Source of the DNA: Pyrocephalus nanus
Lineage: Eukaryota; Chordata; Aves; Passeriformes; Tyrannidae
DNA length: 64,000 bases
Reading direction: 5' to 3'
Assembly: GCA_038380795.1 (NCBI GenBank)
Contig: CM076272.1
Span: 2,733,001 to 2,797,000, forward strand
The notes beneath the pieces were generated by a model. It made no database searches. It had not been told where the DNA came from and saw nothing but the letters and a program-made list of their open reading frames with translations. The stretch's first letter is position 1, and every line of letters begins with the position of its first letter. The position numbers and the translations under genes are program-made. Shown piece by piece: positions 51,901 to 64,000 of this stretch.

Positions 51901-52203
51901 CGTTCAGAGCACATCCCTGGGTTAAACCAGCGTTATTAAAGGCTTACCGAAAAGTAAAAAACGCACACGGTTTTTAAAAAAATCCGTATTACGTGGCTTA
52001 CCCCAAATTACCAAAAAATTTAAAGCAAACTTTCCCCAGAGCCAGATCTGACGAATTCTTTTGATTCGATTCTGATTAACTTCTGATTAACGAGAAAGCT
52101 TAAGGGGCTTTTTCTTTGCTCTCTCCGAGCCCTGTGTTGCTTATGGTAATTCAAGCACACCGACATTTGTAACGCAGAAGTCACACCAGACAGAATAAGT
52201 TAT

Positions 52204-52530
52204 TTTATTACAAGATATATAGAACATATTTTCTCTATTTGCAACCTTATTTCAGCAGTTCTGCAGTGCAAGTCCCACCACATCACAGGGCAGAAAACAT
52301 CCAAATCATGACATCAGATACATGAACGAAATAAACTCAAATTATCAAAATTACAAAACAGAACTTGGAAGTATCTACAGTAGTTATGATATAAATAGTG
52401 CAAATTATATATCTACAGAATAAGTATTTAGAGTATCAAAACCGTTTCAGAACAGCCTTTTGAAGAAGGTAGTCAGCAGGAACTGGTCAGTGTGACGATG
52501 TTAGGGATTCAAAAAACAAATATACAACAC
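52204..52530 (-). other. SCAPER: SCAPER 3' UTR with poly(A) signal
   Basis: About 330 bp of AT-rich sequence follow the minus-strand stop codon. Plus-strand TTTATT at 52204-52209 is AATAAA on the gene strand, placing cleavage near 52190. Confidence 0.7.
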
Positions 52531-52625
52531 TTATTTTTTCAAGAAGAACTGCCGAGCTTCTTCCCAGGACTGCCGCGGGAATCTGTTGGACAGCTCAAGG
52601 TAATCTTGAGAACTGAAAAATTTTT
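52531..52625 (-). CDS. SCAPER: SCAPER terminal coding exon
   Basis: The acceptor chosen is ...gtcttcaacag, ending at 52626, because it takes the phase-1 end of the previous exon and gives E-KFFSSQDYLELSNRF. A nearer-looking ...ttttcag ends at 52613 but would shift the frame. The stop TAA is at 52531-52533. Confidence 0.9.
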
Positions 52626-55600
52626 CTGTTGAAGACAGAACATAAAATTACCAAGTTATTCCCTCTTAAGATAAGATGGCAATAAAACCGGAATAATGAA
52701 CATGCAGCCAATCTGAGATACTTTTACTTCCCTCCCCCTCCCAAAAATCATCTCAGCCCATGGGGTGACACTTCTGTGGAGCTTGGGACATGGAGGGCTG
52801 GCTTTAAGAAGGGGGGCAGAGGCTCTGGTGAGCAAAGGCTTCCATTTGTAAGTTTTTGGATCAGGCTCCACTTTACGCAGCGGAACATTACACAGCTTAC
52901 AAACTCTATGTTCTTGGACCCGCTGGGGACCAGCTCAGCCTCGTTCAGCTCTGGGCAGCCTCAACGGTGTTTTCGGCTCAGCAGCTGTTTTTTTCCATGA
53001 AGGGCTGCGGAGGAGTTGTGCTCCCTGACTCCCAGAGCTCACAGCACAAGCACAAATGCAGCTTTCACTCCTGTGAGTGAACAGGACTGCACGTGTGTGC
53101 ACAGGTTCGTGGGTCTGACCCTCCACACAGCAGCCAACAATGAAGTTTGTGCTTTCAGGTCTTATTCCCATCAGTGTTACTGTTACAGTTTGGTTTTGTG
53201 AGGACACCATCCTTCACATTCCGGTGATACAACGGATAAAAATAATCCTGCTTATACTATTATTGAGTCAACTTTTTTGCAAGCGGGGAATGTTTAGAAA
53301 CCACACTCACATGTCACCACACAGTCATCTTTCTTTAAAAGTTCATTCCAGTCTGAACAGTGAAAATCAAAAGCAGTTTTCCACTTGGGTTTTAGATGTT
53401 CCTTGAGCAGATTCTCATGCAAACACAATCCTGGAAAGTTTGTGCTGCAGACACTGCCCAAGGCTGCTTCAGACTGAGAGGTATAATGTTGACACTAAAA
53501 ATCTTCATAAAGTTACATTAATTTCATGTGTTATAATTTATTTTTAAACACAAAGCTTATGTTTTATACCTAGAACTGCTCATCTCTTGCCAAATGTTGG
53601 GCAAAACAGTGGTGGATTTTTGCTTGCTATGAGGAAGAAATGACTGTCCGAGCGAGGCACTTTATGCAAAATACAGCTACTCAAGAACAGATGCCCATCA
53701 GCATTTGAATTTCAGATGTGCTTAGCAAGTAACAGCCATCTCAGCTGAGAATATTTCAAATTTAAGCTAAAGAGATTAACTGCATTTTAAATAATTCCTT
53801 AATAACGGAGGGGAAAAAAAAAATCACAATTTTTCTGCAAACCAATGAACGTTAAAGAACGATTACACGACAGTATTTTAGAGATTTCTGGCTCTCCAGG
53901 TGTACTGGCATTGCTGCGTGGCTTCTGCAACCTGAAACTTCTGAAGGCAGCCTTTGTGACAGCTAATTAAATATGTGCAGGTACAGTATCACGTTTTAAG
54001 ACATGATACCACACAGCATTTAATAAAGATTAGCAGTCTGAATCCCTGATACGAGGAGGAGAAGACTGGAAGACCTGTCAGGATGTAAGTCAGGGAGCCT
54101 CTCCCCGAGCTGTAAAACTGTGCTGCAAGTTACTGTATTTCTTTTATCGTGAGGCAGATTCAAAAAATTTAAATCACAGTGAAATATAATATCTACATAT
54201 TTTGTTAACCAACTGCTCCTCTGGTACACTGCATTGAACGTACCCCTCTGCTGAGATAACTGATTATCCATTTGGCCTGAGCTCTGTGCAAAATCCTGTG
54301 GGGGAAAAAAAAAAAAGGCATCAGGTTTTCAGATCTTACACCCGAGAAATTAAAACATTTTTAAGTTTTCACAGTCACTCAAAAATACTAATACTTTATG
54401 AAGACTGTAAATTAACAAACTCTGTCTTGTTTGCTATATAAAACAACAGATTATTGCCAGCACTTAAATTCTATAATATATATGGTAGATTTTTATTCCT
54501 TTATTTATATAACTTGTTTTGAAAAAAAAAAAAATTTAGTACACAACAAAGAATCCAAGGCTTTAATATCTTCTTAGGAAACAGTTCTTACTGTGATTTT
54601 TATTTACCATAGCTATGTCTCTGTAAAAGAAATGGTGTTTCAGATCTTTGCTCCTGACCCCAAATACACTCTTACAAAATCCAGGAATGATTCCAGTTTC
54701 AATGGCTGTGCTTCCCAGTGAGCCCGAGGTGCTGATCTCTTGGGTGTGTGTGAAGTTTCTCCCCAGGGGGGGTAACCCCAGCACGAGCTGTGGGACGAGC
54801 ACCCAGAGCCTCGTGTGATCCCTGACTGCCAGCCCCGCCATCAGCAAGGACACCGACCTCGCCGGCTGCCCCACCACAGATCCTATCTTTTGCTGGAGTA
54901 TCCACCGAGCAGAACGCTGAAGAAGGTATTATCTGATAAGAGATACAATTTAGCAAATTAAATGCTTTTTTTTTTTTTTAATTATTTCTAAAAGCCGAAG
55001 TAACAAAAATAGACGGGCTGATGCAAACTTCAGATGATGGAAATAAAAATCTGTTGGTAAGGAGGTAAAATCCAGCAACCCTTTGCCTTTGATTTTTGCT
55101 GCACACATTTAACACACTGTATTTAAGTGTTATATTCGTACACGCCACCAAACTTTTACGCAAACAGGACTTCTTTAAGCGTTCCCTGGCACAGGAAGAA
55201 CCTCATTTTCTAGTCACGGGGGAACATTTTACAGCCTTTCCCAAACCTTCCACCGAAGCAAATGAGAGATTTGCTTGACAAACAGCAGCGAGCTGAAAGA
55301 AAAGCAGAGAGGGAAGTCTCTTCTGTGTGTGCGGGATCTGAGCATTCCTTGGATCCTTCCAGAATCGCTCTCCGTGTACGCATGTGCAGCATTTGGGATT
55401 AGATTTTAACACGGGCAAAAAACTGAAGTGCCAGTGAAGTGAGCAAAGACAGGACTCTTTACAGCATGCACAACTCTTCCATATTTTAATGTAACAACTT
55501 TTTTTTAAAAGCCTGCAATAACAGTACGTGGGCCTGACATCTGAGATGTACCTCTAACTGGAAATTACCGTTGTCCCTTGTAGATAAACTTACACTTTAC

Positions 55601-56968
55601 CGTAGCTACTGGGGATTTTAGTGCCATTCCATCTCTTATAGCACAGAAATCAAGCTAAAGATCCTGAATTATTCATATAGAGAATACTTTCCTCCACTCT
55701 CATGTTTTTTGGCTGAAAAAAAACCAAACCTGAACTCGCTGCATTTCCTCATAACGCTTAAATTATTTTTTTTTTGCCACTGCAACTTCTACGCTGAAAT
55801 CTGTAGTTTCACTATGACTGTAGCAAATTCTTTTAATACTAAGTTCCAAACTTTTTTTAAAAAACTGCTATGCAATTATTTTAGCATTAAAAGGATAAAA
55901 AGTAGTTGCACTCAGAAGTTATGCAAACTTTCAGTAAATATTTAGTTCCTGTGCCTTCTCTCTCAAATACATGTAGCCTATCCTTGGAGTATCCTTGGAG
56001 TAGCTGTAAAGAATTAGGGAAAAGAGCCTGACTAACGTTTCTGTATCAACAACAGTAACTTTCAGGTGACTGATACAGAGTTACTAGACTCATAAAAGCA
56101 TATTATTTTTAACAGCGGAGTGTTTATGAAAACTGCACTTATTCACTGGAAACGGTCAAGGTATAGAAAAAACATGAGGCATCCAAAAAATCTGATCGAT
56201 AAAACAGCATATAAATTCAGACAAAGGGAACAGAAATCCTGCAAATCCTTATTCAAGACAGTATTCATAATGACCTCAGTGGCTTACTGTCAAAAATAAA
56301 GATTGCAAGATTAGACTGGTAACATATGTTCTGTGTATTTTCTGCATAAAATATATACACTTACTCAGTTCTCTGTAAATCTCTGGTACGCAGTATACAA
56401 CTGTACATTTGCATGTAAACACGTGAATATACCGATTTTAGATATGTTATATGCGCAGGAATTTTAAAAAAATAAATATTTTAAGAATTGTCTTGCAAGA
56501 GCAGGACCTACATCAAACCTTCCCAGTACACCCAGGAGCCGTAATGAAAACAGGATCCTGAGTGGACAGTGAGAACCTGAACCACTCGGTAACCTTTCCG
56601 AGTTACAAGATGCCTCAAGTACCGGCGTAATCTGTGGTTTGAGAAGAGCTGCAGAGAATCTCAGAGCACTTCAGTTGCTGTTTACTTGTTTTACTTTAGG
56701 CAAACGATTCCCACACTCAGAGCGAAGGCGAGCGAAGCGGCCGCGGTGACCCCGCCTGGCTGCAGAGCAGCCATACCTGGATGAAGGTGGCGAGTAAAAC
56801 GCAGCTCATCTCCTGCTCCAGGATGATCTTGTTCTGAGGGTTGTTGTAACAAGCAGCTATGAGCGAGGGGAAGAGCACTTTGATTAAACGAGGGTCACTG
56901 AAATACTGGAAAGGCAACTGGCACAGTTTCTGCAGCACCGTGGGGTGACGGCCAGACTGTACAATGAT
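52531..56968 (-). CDS. SCAPER: SCAPER (S-phase cyclin A-associated protein in the ER), last three coding exons
   Basis: SCAPER is a large ER-associated protein that binds cyclin A/CDK2, and is also linked to ciliary and retinal function. Only the C-terminal 112 residues are in the window. A 192-nt exon (56777-56968) encodes IIVQSGRHPTVLQKLCQLPF through ATFIQ, a hydrophobic, probably helical repeat-like segment. A 52-nt exon (54244-54295) encodes DFAQSSGQMDNQLSQQR. The terminal exon (52531-52625) encodes KFFSSQDYLELSNRFPRQSW through ARQFFLKK and TAA. Phases 0, 1 and 1 join without a break, and the last two exons match in length the human tail I recall. The rest of the gene lies beyond the right end. 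Confidence 0.95.
54244..54295 (-). CDS. SCAPER: SCAPER penultimate coding exon (52 nt)
   Basis: The acceptor is ...cccccacag and the donor is gtacgt. Seventeen codons DFAQSSGQMDNQLSQQR plus one base. It is the least conserved part of the tail and glutamine-rich. Confidence 0.85.
56777..56968 (-). CDS. SCAPER: SCAPER antepenultimate coding exon
   Basis: The acceptor is ...gtattttcag and the donor is gtatgg. Sixty-four codons start IIVQSGRHPTVLQ, contain QYFSDPRLIKVLFPSLIAAC and NKIILEQEMSCVLLATF, and end phase 0. It is the most conserved segment of the SCAPER C-terminus in the window. Confidence 0.96.
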
Positions 56969-59900
56969 CTGAAAATACAAACATAACAACATTAAACCAC
57001 ATGATCTATCTGTTCTTCCCTTCCTGTTAGCCACCAAGGGTGCTGAAGTCATGCTAAAAAAATGAGCATGGCTGAGAGTAAGTACTAAAAATAAAGCTTA
57101 AAACATTTACTTCAAATAACTTCTGTTTCAGCGGGTAAGCATTATTTTTATTGCAGAAGAAAATCAAGAATATTGAGCTCTGAAACTTTTTTCCTCTATC
57201 ACCCAAGAAGACAGTAAGCGAGAAGGGGATTAATCTACAGATTACAATAAATAGATAATGTAATACCTTCTTTCAAAAGGCAAAGAATTACAGCACAGGG
57301 ACTATTCTGAGTTAGAGCTCTGAAACACAACACCCCAATGCCTGCCATTTAACCACAGCAAGCACAGGGTGGGGGGGTAAAATCCAGAAAGAAATCACCA
57401 GGATTTTAAAAACTCTCCCTCCTGAGGCTCCATCATCCTTTCCTAGAGTGCCTGCTGGCAATCAGAGAGGACTCTGTTTCAGGGGAGATGTCTGCCACGC
57501 ATTCTCAGGCACCAAGAAGAAAAGGTGATTGTGAGCTGCACAGCGAGGAGTTTCAGTAAGGAGAGACTCAAGAGATCCTCCCATCTGTATTTCTTATCTC
57601 AGTTTCTATCAGTGCCATTGGCTCTAAAAGGAGAATTGTTTAGATAAATGGGACTGTTGTCATGAGGCAGGCTAAGTTTACAACTGTGTACATCTGAAGA
57701 AATAAGGCAACGCTATCACTGGTCTCCTGCACAGGAACCTTTCCAATTTACTTGATATTCTTATAAAGTCTTTGTGATAAACTAAAAAATGCCCCAATCG
57801 GATCTGTTCCAAGTAACCTTGATTAGACAATTACAATATGAAAGAGCTGTTTGACCCAAAGTTGGCTTTTTGGCATAGGAGGAAGCTCCTATAAGGTTGG
57901 AACACTGTAAAACTGAGGGTCACGACTGTAAATTGTACTTGGAAAAACACAATTTTACAGGTACACACCCAGACAAGACTGCATTCAAATTAAAACCAGA
58001 AGGACAGAAAGAAGCAGTTGAGGCCACAGGAACATAAATTATAGGGATTTACAAGTTTTCAAAGCACTTTTAACAATACCTTCAGAGCACACACTAAGTT
58101 GATAATGCAGTTCAGTTTAAAAACAAGATCAACAGAGTAATAGTTTGCATTTTTTCAGTTCACCAGTGAAAAAGACATTGAAAACCTTTCAAAATACTGG
58201 TAGCAATGTCTTAATGCCCTTAAAGACAGAAGGAATTTTTAAAAGACAGGCAAATAAGAGAAAATGAGGCACACATTCAGACACTGTTTTGAGGAAAATA
58301 TCACTGATGATTCTCAATTTTGCTATTGGCTCCCACCCTGTAAGCGAGACGTGCCCTCCGAGTTTGGAGTACTGTTGAAACTTTAAATTAACCAGAGTGC
58401 TTATTATACAAATCTATTTTTCTATGCTAAATTCTGCAATCAGAAAAGTACCTAAAATCAATCGTAATTGTACTGAGGCAACTCCAATTGGTATTTCTGA
58501 TCCAGGACAGAACTGCAGAACTCCTGATCTCTGTTTAATGGCCACCATACCCTTGACAAACAGGCAGAGGCGAAGAATTTTTCGGGACTTTTCATTTTTC
58601 ATTTCACAGTTCACTTCCTTTACCTGTCCTAAAAATGCCATGGGTAGTTGGTGAAGTCTTGCCAAACTAACAGTGCAGATACCCAAACAGCTTCCATGGA
58701 ATTACTATTTCATTATCTTTTGCTTTCCAACAGTTTTACTGCTGTGATGTTATCAACGTTAAGGATAGGAAGGGATATACAAGGGCTGCTGATGTTTTAA
58801 TCTGGTATTTATCACATGTGGAATCAATTTAATGATTTCAGCTCATTGTACTAATGCAGCTACTAAACCTGATACGCTATGTTATGTACTCTGAAGGAAA
58901 AAAACATGAGTCACCTCTTACTGGAAAAAAACCCAACCAAATAAACCTGCAGCAGAGCACACACTCCTTGTTTCACTGTCAATGGGTGGAGAAAGTGAAG
59001 TCCAGAGCTCGACTGAGCAGATGAACAACAAAGAAAACAAAAACCTTGTGCCTCTTTCTCTTGACTTTTTCTTTTTTTTTTTTTGAACAGTCTCTTGGCT
59101 CAGTGATCCCAGGGAGTTTTGCAGGCCTGGAATACGGAATACTCGTCTTACAAAATGCTCTAATACAAGATACAAAGTCCTTACTGAAATGCAGCTTGCC
59201 TCTCCTCCTGCCACATCCTGGGATCCAGACACATTTACCTAGAATTAGCTTTTCTTGTTGCTCACTCTCTAGCCTGAAAGTCAGATATGCCTGTCAAATG
59301 TAACAAGATCCTAATTAAATCACTGCATTTCTGTACAGCCAAGCATTTAAGCACCTGCTTAACTTCAGCTATGTGCCCATGTTCCATTAATATTTGCTTA
59401 TGGTTTTCTTTTTCTGAATTGAGACCTATTAAATTAAATTAGTCCAAGCTACCTTTTTTCCTTTTTTTTTTTTTTTTTTTTTTTTTAATCCAGAGCAGGC
59501 AACTCACATTAATGTTTTCTATATTTCCTTCAAAAATGCTGCTTATTCTCAAAATTTACAGATATTTATACAACCTTATTGGTTTTGCCTGGGCTTAGCT
59601 GGAATAAATTCCAGCTTAGCTTAGCTTATTTATGGCCCAACATGTTCTAAATGTTAGAACAGCTCTCTGAAGACCCAATTATGCCCAGGTAAGAGACACA
59701 GAAAATACATTTCTGAAATGCTATTTCATGATGAATCAATGAAGTTCTTTTTTGTGCTGCCAGCCAAACTCCAGATCCAAATCCTGCTGGAGGTGGAGCC
59801 CTTGTTCCAGAGCACGGTGAGGATTCAGGGTCAGCACACCAAAAAACACTGCCCAAAGGCCTGTCTGCTTTCAAAGTAACAGCCTGCTGAGAGGGAGAGG

Positions 59901-62900
59901 CAAGAGTGTTTTAAATCCTCACCTTTGAGACAACAACTTCCCCTGCTTGGTGCCTGTCTGCACTTCCAGGTCTCCCATACCCTGCACGTTGTGCCTGCTG
60001 CACCCACAGCCGATGGCCCGGCACGGTGACTGATGTGATGACCTGCGGGCACTTTCCACTGAGCAACACCTTCCAAGGCTGCCTATCAGTTATCTTCTGT
60101 CACTCCCACCACTTTATAGCCTTCTGCGGGTCCTGCTAATTTGCTTAATCTCCAATAGCCAGCAGGTCAGGCTCTCTCCACTGCCCTCCCAGCAATCCAC
60201 GCTCCCGTGTGACTCTCTGAGAAGTGCACTCTGCTCTCACGAGCACAATAATTATCCCGTTCCACTGTCCTGGTATTTCTGAAAGTTTATCACTGAAGAA
60301 AGTATGATTCATGATTTCTGAAGTCTCTAGATGGAATCCATGTCTTCCTCACATTTACTAGGGCCAATATTCACCATACAGTGTGTTGCTTGGCCCTTTG
60401 CTGCAGTTCCTCTTGCTGTGAAAGCCTCCAGCAGCATAAAAGTCGGTCTTTCAAAACAGACCCCAGTGACAAAAGCCAGCAATGTGCCACACAGCACTTG
60501 AGCAATAAGAAAGGACAATCCATCAAAAAAAATTAAAAGCTCCTTGTGGTATGGAACAGTAATAAAGTTGTGAGGGGAACTCATCATTCTGCTGGGAGAC
60601 AAGGCTTCCCCTCTCACTTAGGTAGGGTGTCTGGCTACAGATTTTCAGTTCTTCACTGTATTCCCACCAGGACAGCTCCAGCAGCCTTCCTCTCCTGCCA
60701 CAGCTTCCTGGCACCTGACAAAGGACAAATTCCCAGGCCTGAAGGCCTTTGCTAGGAGCTAACAGACCACATGAACCTGAAACACCGGGGCAGGATTTTC
60801 CTCTGGGGAGCAAAGGGAACATTGCAGCTCGTTCCATTTTTCAGTGATGCCCCAAAATAACGTTCTGATGTTCCTTTAGGAATAAGAATCATAGAAAGAC
60901 AGCTCCTTTCCTTGCTTGCCAGGGCAAGGAGGTAACCACTGGCAGGCACTGGGACAAGCTTCTCCTGAGATCTCAGCAAAGGAAAGATGTTGTGGAGAGC
61001 ACCTCCTAATTCTATTTACATACTGTATATACATTTATACTTCACTTCTGTTTTTCTTTTATCATCAGTGAAAACTATAATTACTTTAAAATGCATATGT
61101 AAGTATTTTTGTCAAAGGAAGGTAACAAAATCTTCATAACTAATGCGATACAGATCTTTTCAATGATACAGTGACAATACAGGATGTTCTGCAGTTACAT
61201 GTCAGATCAGCTGTAAAATCTTACAGAAAACCAAAATAAGAATCCTCTAATCTTTGAAACTGTATTTTCATAATGTAGTTTCAGGTATAATTGTCAGGTA
61301 GCTGAATGTATAAGCACCTTGTAAGTAATAAACAGGATTTCCACTGGGAAAACTAAAATGTCAGCCAGAAAGTTGAAGAATGGCTGTATGTAAAATACTG
61401 AACAAATATCAATCAAACTGAAGCAAATTGAGAATTCATATAATCATGTCATGTCACTCCTATATTCATATGTTCTAATTAGACACATAACGTAGATGCA
61501 TGCTACTAATTTATCAAGAACTAGCAGTTCAATCAAATTGCCTTGAGAAGATTGATTTTAATTATGGAATAGCATTTTTGGTGACAACCTAAGTTTCTCT
61601 TTCCAAGTTGTAAATGCACACACTTTAAAGCATTTAAAAAAGAGAAAATAATTGAATTTAAAACTCTGCCTACAACCTTCCAGAGTTAAAGAAGATTATG
61701 ATCCCAGACTGGTTTCCCATGGCTCTATGCATGTATGCTAAATATTGTCAGATGTTTTATTACAAATAACAAAATAAATGGATCAGTCTCAGACCAAAAA
61801 CTTTTTCACTGCTTGTGTACTACGCAAGGTCAGTCCAGGATTACTGCAGAGTGGAAGTGCTGATTTTTAGAGCAATATTTAGTCTAGTTCTACTGGTGGA
61901 TTTAGGTTTTCTTGTTTCACTTATTTCACTTGGACTTTTGCAGCTCTGTAAAGACATCATTCTTGTCAGTTATTTCTGTCAATATATACAATAAAACCCG
62001 CTGGAATTATTTTTCAAAGCAGCAAATTAATTCTCTGCTCAGGAAGGAAAGCAAACCAGCAGCAAGCATTTTTTTCTATGCAAGGGCAAGCCAAAGAACT
62101 GAGAAGTGCTTCACTTTGGGAAGAAACTTCAGGAACAAATGCATGGCTGGCATCAGTGGCACAACCACCATCCATCAAACCTGCAGGGCAGGGTGTGGCC
62201 AAATGAGAAGTCAGAGACAACACCCAGGAGCTCCAAGCTGCCATCTGAGCCCCTGGCAGCGCCTCCCCAGATCCAAGCAGAGGGATTCCTGCTTGGCACC
62301 ACCACAGCATGGAGATAACGGGACTGACGGGTGCTTTCTGCAGCCCAGAGGTTTCTTGTCATCCACAGGAGAAAGGGAAAAGTGAGAGCAGAGAAGGGAA
62401 GAAGATTGCCTAGGAGAGAACTGAAATCTGTAGCCACAAAACCCCCCCAAAATGTCAAGATTTGAACAAAACCTTACAAGTCATCCCAGTGCGCCGTTCT
62501 TGCGTGACAAACCCCGCTGTGCTCTTCCTTCTCTCCACTCAGGCTGATGTTTTTTAGCCATTATTACTGAGTATCAGAAGTTGCAGCTCTTTTATTAAGT
62601 GAAAACTGAGACAAAGTTATACTAACGTGGATACAGGAAAACGGAGCCGAATGGTAACTTTGGAAAGTTTAAAACTTCCCGAAGCAAAACCAACTTTGGC
62701 TCTTGGAGAAAAACCTGCGGATGAAATGGTGTGTTCCACACAGGTACTCAGAAACAAACACAGTGCTTAATCACTGGGAGCTGAACTAACTTTCCAGAAA
62801 AACATCCTTCCCGATAGAATTTCCTTTTTATTTTTATGAAACGGAGCATTAAAACGTGCCCTTCTACTTGACTGTGCTCTCCTGCTCTCATGTAGTTCGT

Positions 62901-64000
62901 GTTCAGACGCAATTTTCTTACAACAACTCAGCCTAAAAAGCTAATGGTTCTCCAAGGGGCACTCCCTGCCTTCCCCGCTATCTCGGGTGACCTGCGGTTC
63001 CAAACTTCAACGTGGCCATTATAAACATTTGGATCTTAAAGTGGGACTGTTGGTATGGGAACTCCTAATGTTTCTTTTCCCCGTATTTATCATTTATATA
63101 AATGTCAACTCTAATTTGCACTAAAAACTAATAACTTTATTGAACAGGAACTGTGCATCTAGTTCCTGTAACAACAGTATTCCATCAAACAGTTAAATCC
63201 TTTTGTTTGATGTTCGGTTATTTATAACTTGGTAGAAGAAATAAGTCTTTCTATTAGTAGTCCAGAGTTTCTCTTCAAAGTTAGATCTGCATTATTTCTT
63301 TGCTTCTATATAAACAGATCTCATACTGCCAGTATTTAATCAGCAGAATATGTCACCACTCAGGCTCTTCTTCTGTTTTAAGGTCAAGCTCTTTTCTTTC
63401 CATTTTGCAAACTCCACTATTGGCAAAGCTGTGAGCAAAGAATGCTCTGAATTCCTCCTAACATTTCTCAGGAATTCAGAGCACCATTTCCACGCAAAAA
63501 AGAAAGTTCCAGAACGCTGCGCTCAAATTTAAAAATAAGAATTTTGTCTATTTGAAAAATTCCAGTGTTTATTTTCTTAGCATCACGTGTCAGCTTTCAG
63601 AGAGAAAAGATAAGAGAGTTCAGGACTAACATTAGTCTTCCTATAAACCACACTGTAAGCATTGTCCTTTCAGAGCTCTACGCTTTAAGCAGACTCAGGG
63701 GTGCTCTCTGTATACACAGCAGAAAAAAATCATCTCAGCAGTTTTTGTGTAATCACTCTAAGATGTATGAACATTTAGGATAGGATGATGGCAACTACCA
63801 GTTGCAGTGAAGATTTCAAAATGTTTACCAAAAGTGGTGCTAGGGGGAAATCTAGGAAAAGAAGTTCTTTATACAAAGCTCTCGAAAAAATGTCACCCCA
63901 AATGACAACTAACAAGTCACCTCGGTTATAACAAATGTAGTATGTCTAGATCAAATTCAGCAATAAATAAATGTTAAACACATATTGTAAAAGATAAACT
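56969..64000 (-). other. SCAPER: SCAPER intron, to window end
   Basis: No further SCAPER exon was recognised on the minus strand. The open frames are short (the longest is 157 codons, on the plus strand at 61912-62385) and carry no family motif. The sequence is AT-rich and mostly non-repetitive, with a T-run at 59462-59486 and a short 9-bp inverted repeat at 59597-59616. Blocks at about 61030-61600 and 63000-63350 are AT-rich and complex and could be conserved noncoding elements, but nothing in the window proves it. Confidence 0.6.
59462..59486 (+). repeat. Poly(T) run
   Basis: About 25 consecutive T residues, equal to poly(A) on the SCAPER-sense strand. No SINE or LINE body is recognised beside it. 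Confidence 0.85.

Noticed and set aside
52531..52612. SCAPER terminal exon starting at the ttttcag acceptor
   Set aside because: It does not join in phase with the 52-nt exon, whereas the acceptor 13 nt upstream does and restores the expected length.
61912..62385. 157-codon plus-strand frame in the SCAPER intron
   Set aside because: No recognisable domain, antisense to SCAPER and of ordinary composition; about the length expected by chance in 7 kb.

Overview
This is a vertebrate nuclear window, most likely from a bird. Two degenerate CR1-type LINE 3' ends (about 3.97-4.33 kb and 26.53-26.79 kb), compact introns and very GC-rich gene ends fit an avian microchromosome. The reading does not fix the species, and other CR1-bearing sauropsids are not strictly excluded. 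Four protein-coding genes are recognisable from spliced exons, in the order TMEM266 (+), ETFA (-), ISL2 (+), SCAPER (-). I recall this as the gene neighbourhood of human chromosome 15q24. There is no prokaryotic-type operon, CRISPR array or phage, and most long reading frames are artefacts of GC-rich or tandemly repeated DNA.

Layout. 1-2.5 kb: TMEM266 intron. 2529-2579 and 8280-8854: the last two TMEM266 coding exons, encoding the C-terminal cytoplasmic tail. The 5.7-kb intron between them is dominated by a degenerate AT-rich tandem array carrying a CR1 fragment. 8.9-9.6 kb: tail-to-tail junction of TMEM266 and ETFA, with poly(A) signals about 230 bp apart. 9.55-38.0 kb: complete ETFA gene, 12 coding exons joining in phase to a 334-residue protein. 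37.5-39 kb: ETFA CpG-island promoter with a TCTCGCGAGA palindrome, CCAAT and GC boxes, and a 33/42-bp minisatellite just upstream. 39-46.7 kb: intergenic, with AT-rich homeodomain-site-rich blocks that are candidate ISL2 enhancers. 46.7-51.9 kb: a very GC-rich island holding complete ISL2 (6 exons, 359 residues). 52.2-57.0 kb: last three exons of SCAPER. 57.0-64 kb: SCAPER intron with no exon found.

Roles. ETFA is a housekeeping mitochondrial flavoprotein subunit. ISL2 is a developmental LIM-homeodomain factor of motor and sensory neurons. TMEM266 is a voltage-sensor-domain protein. SCAPER is an ER-associated cyclin A partner. They are neighbours, not a pathway. Exon boundaries were placed by reading GT/AG sites and phase, plus recalled family sequence. 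No alignment was run. I found no convincing new gene system; the most notable unexplained structures are the tandem arrays, the polypyrimidine intron of ISL2 and the homeodomain-site clusters.
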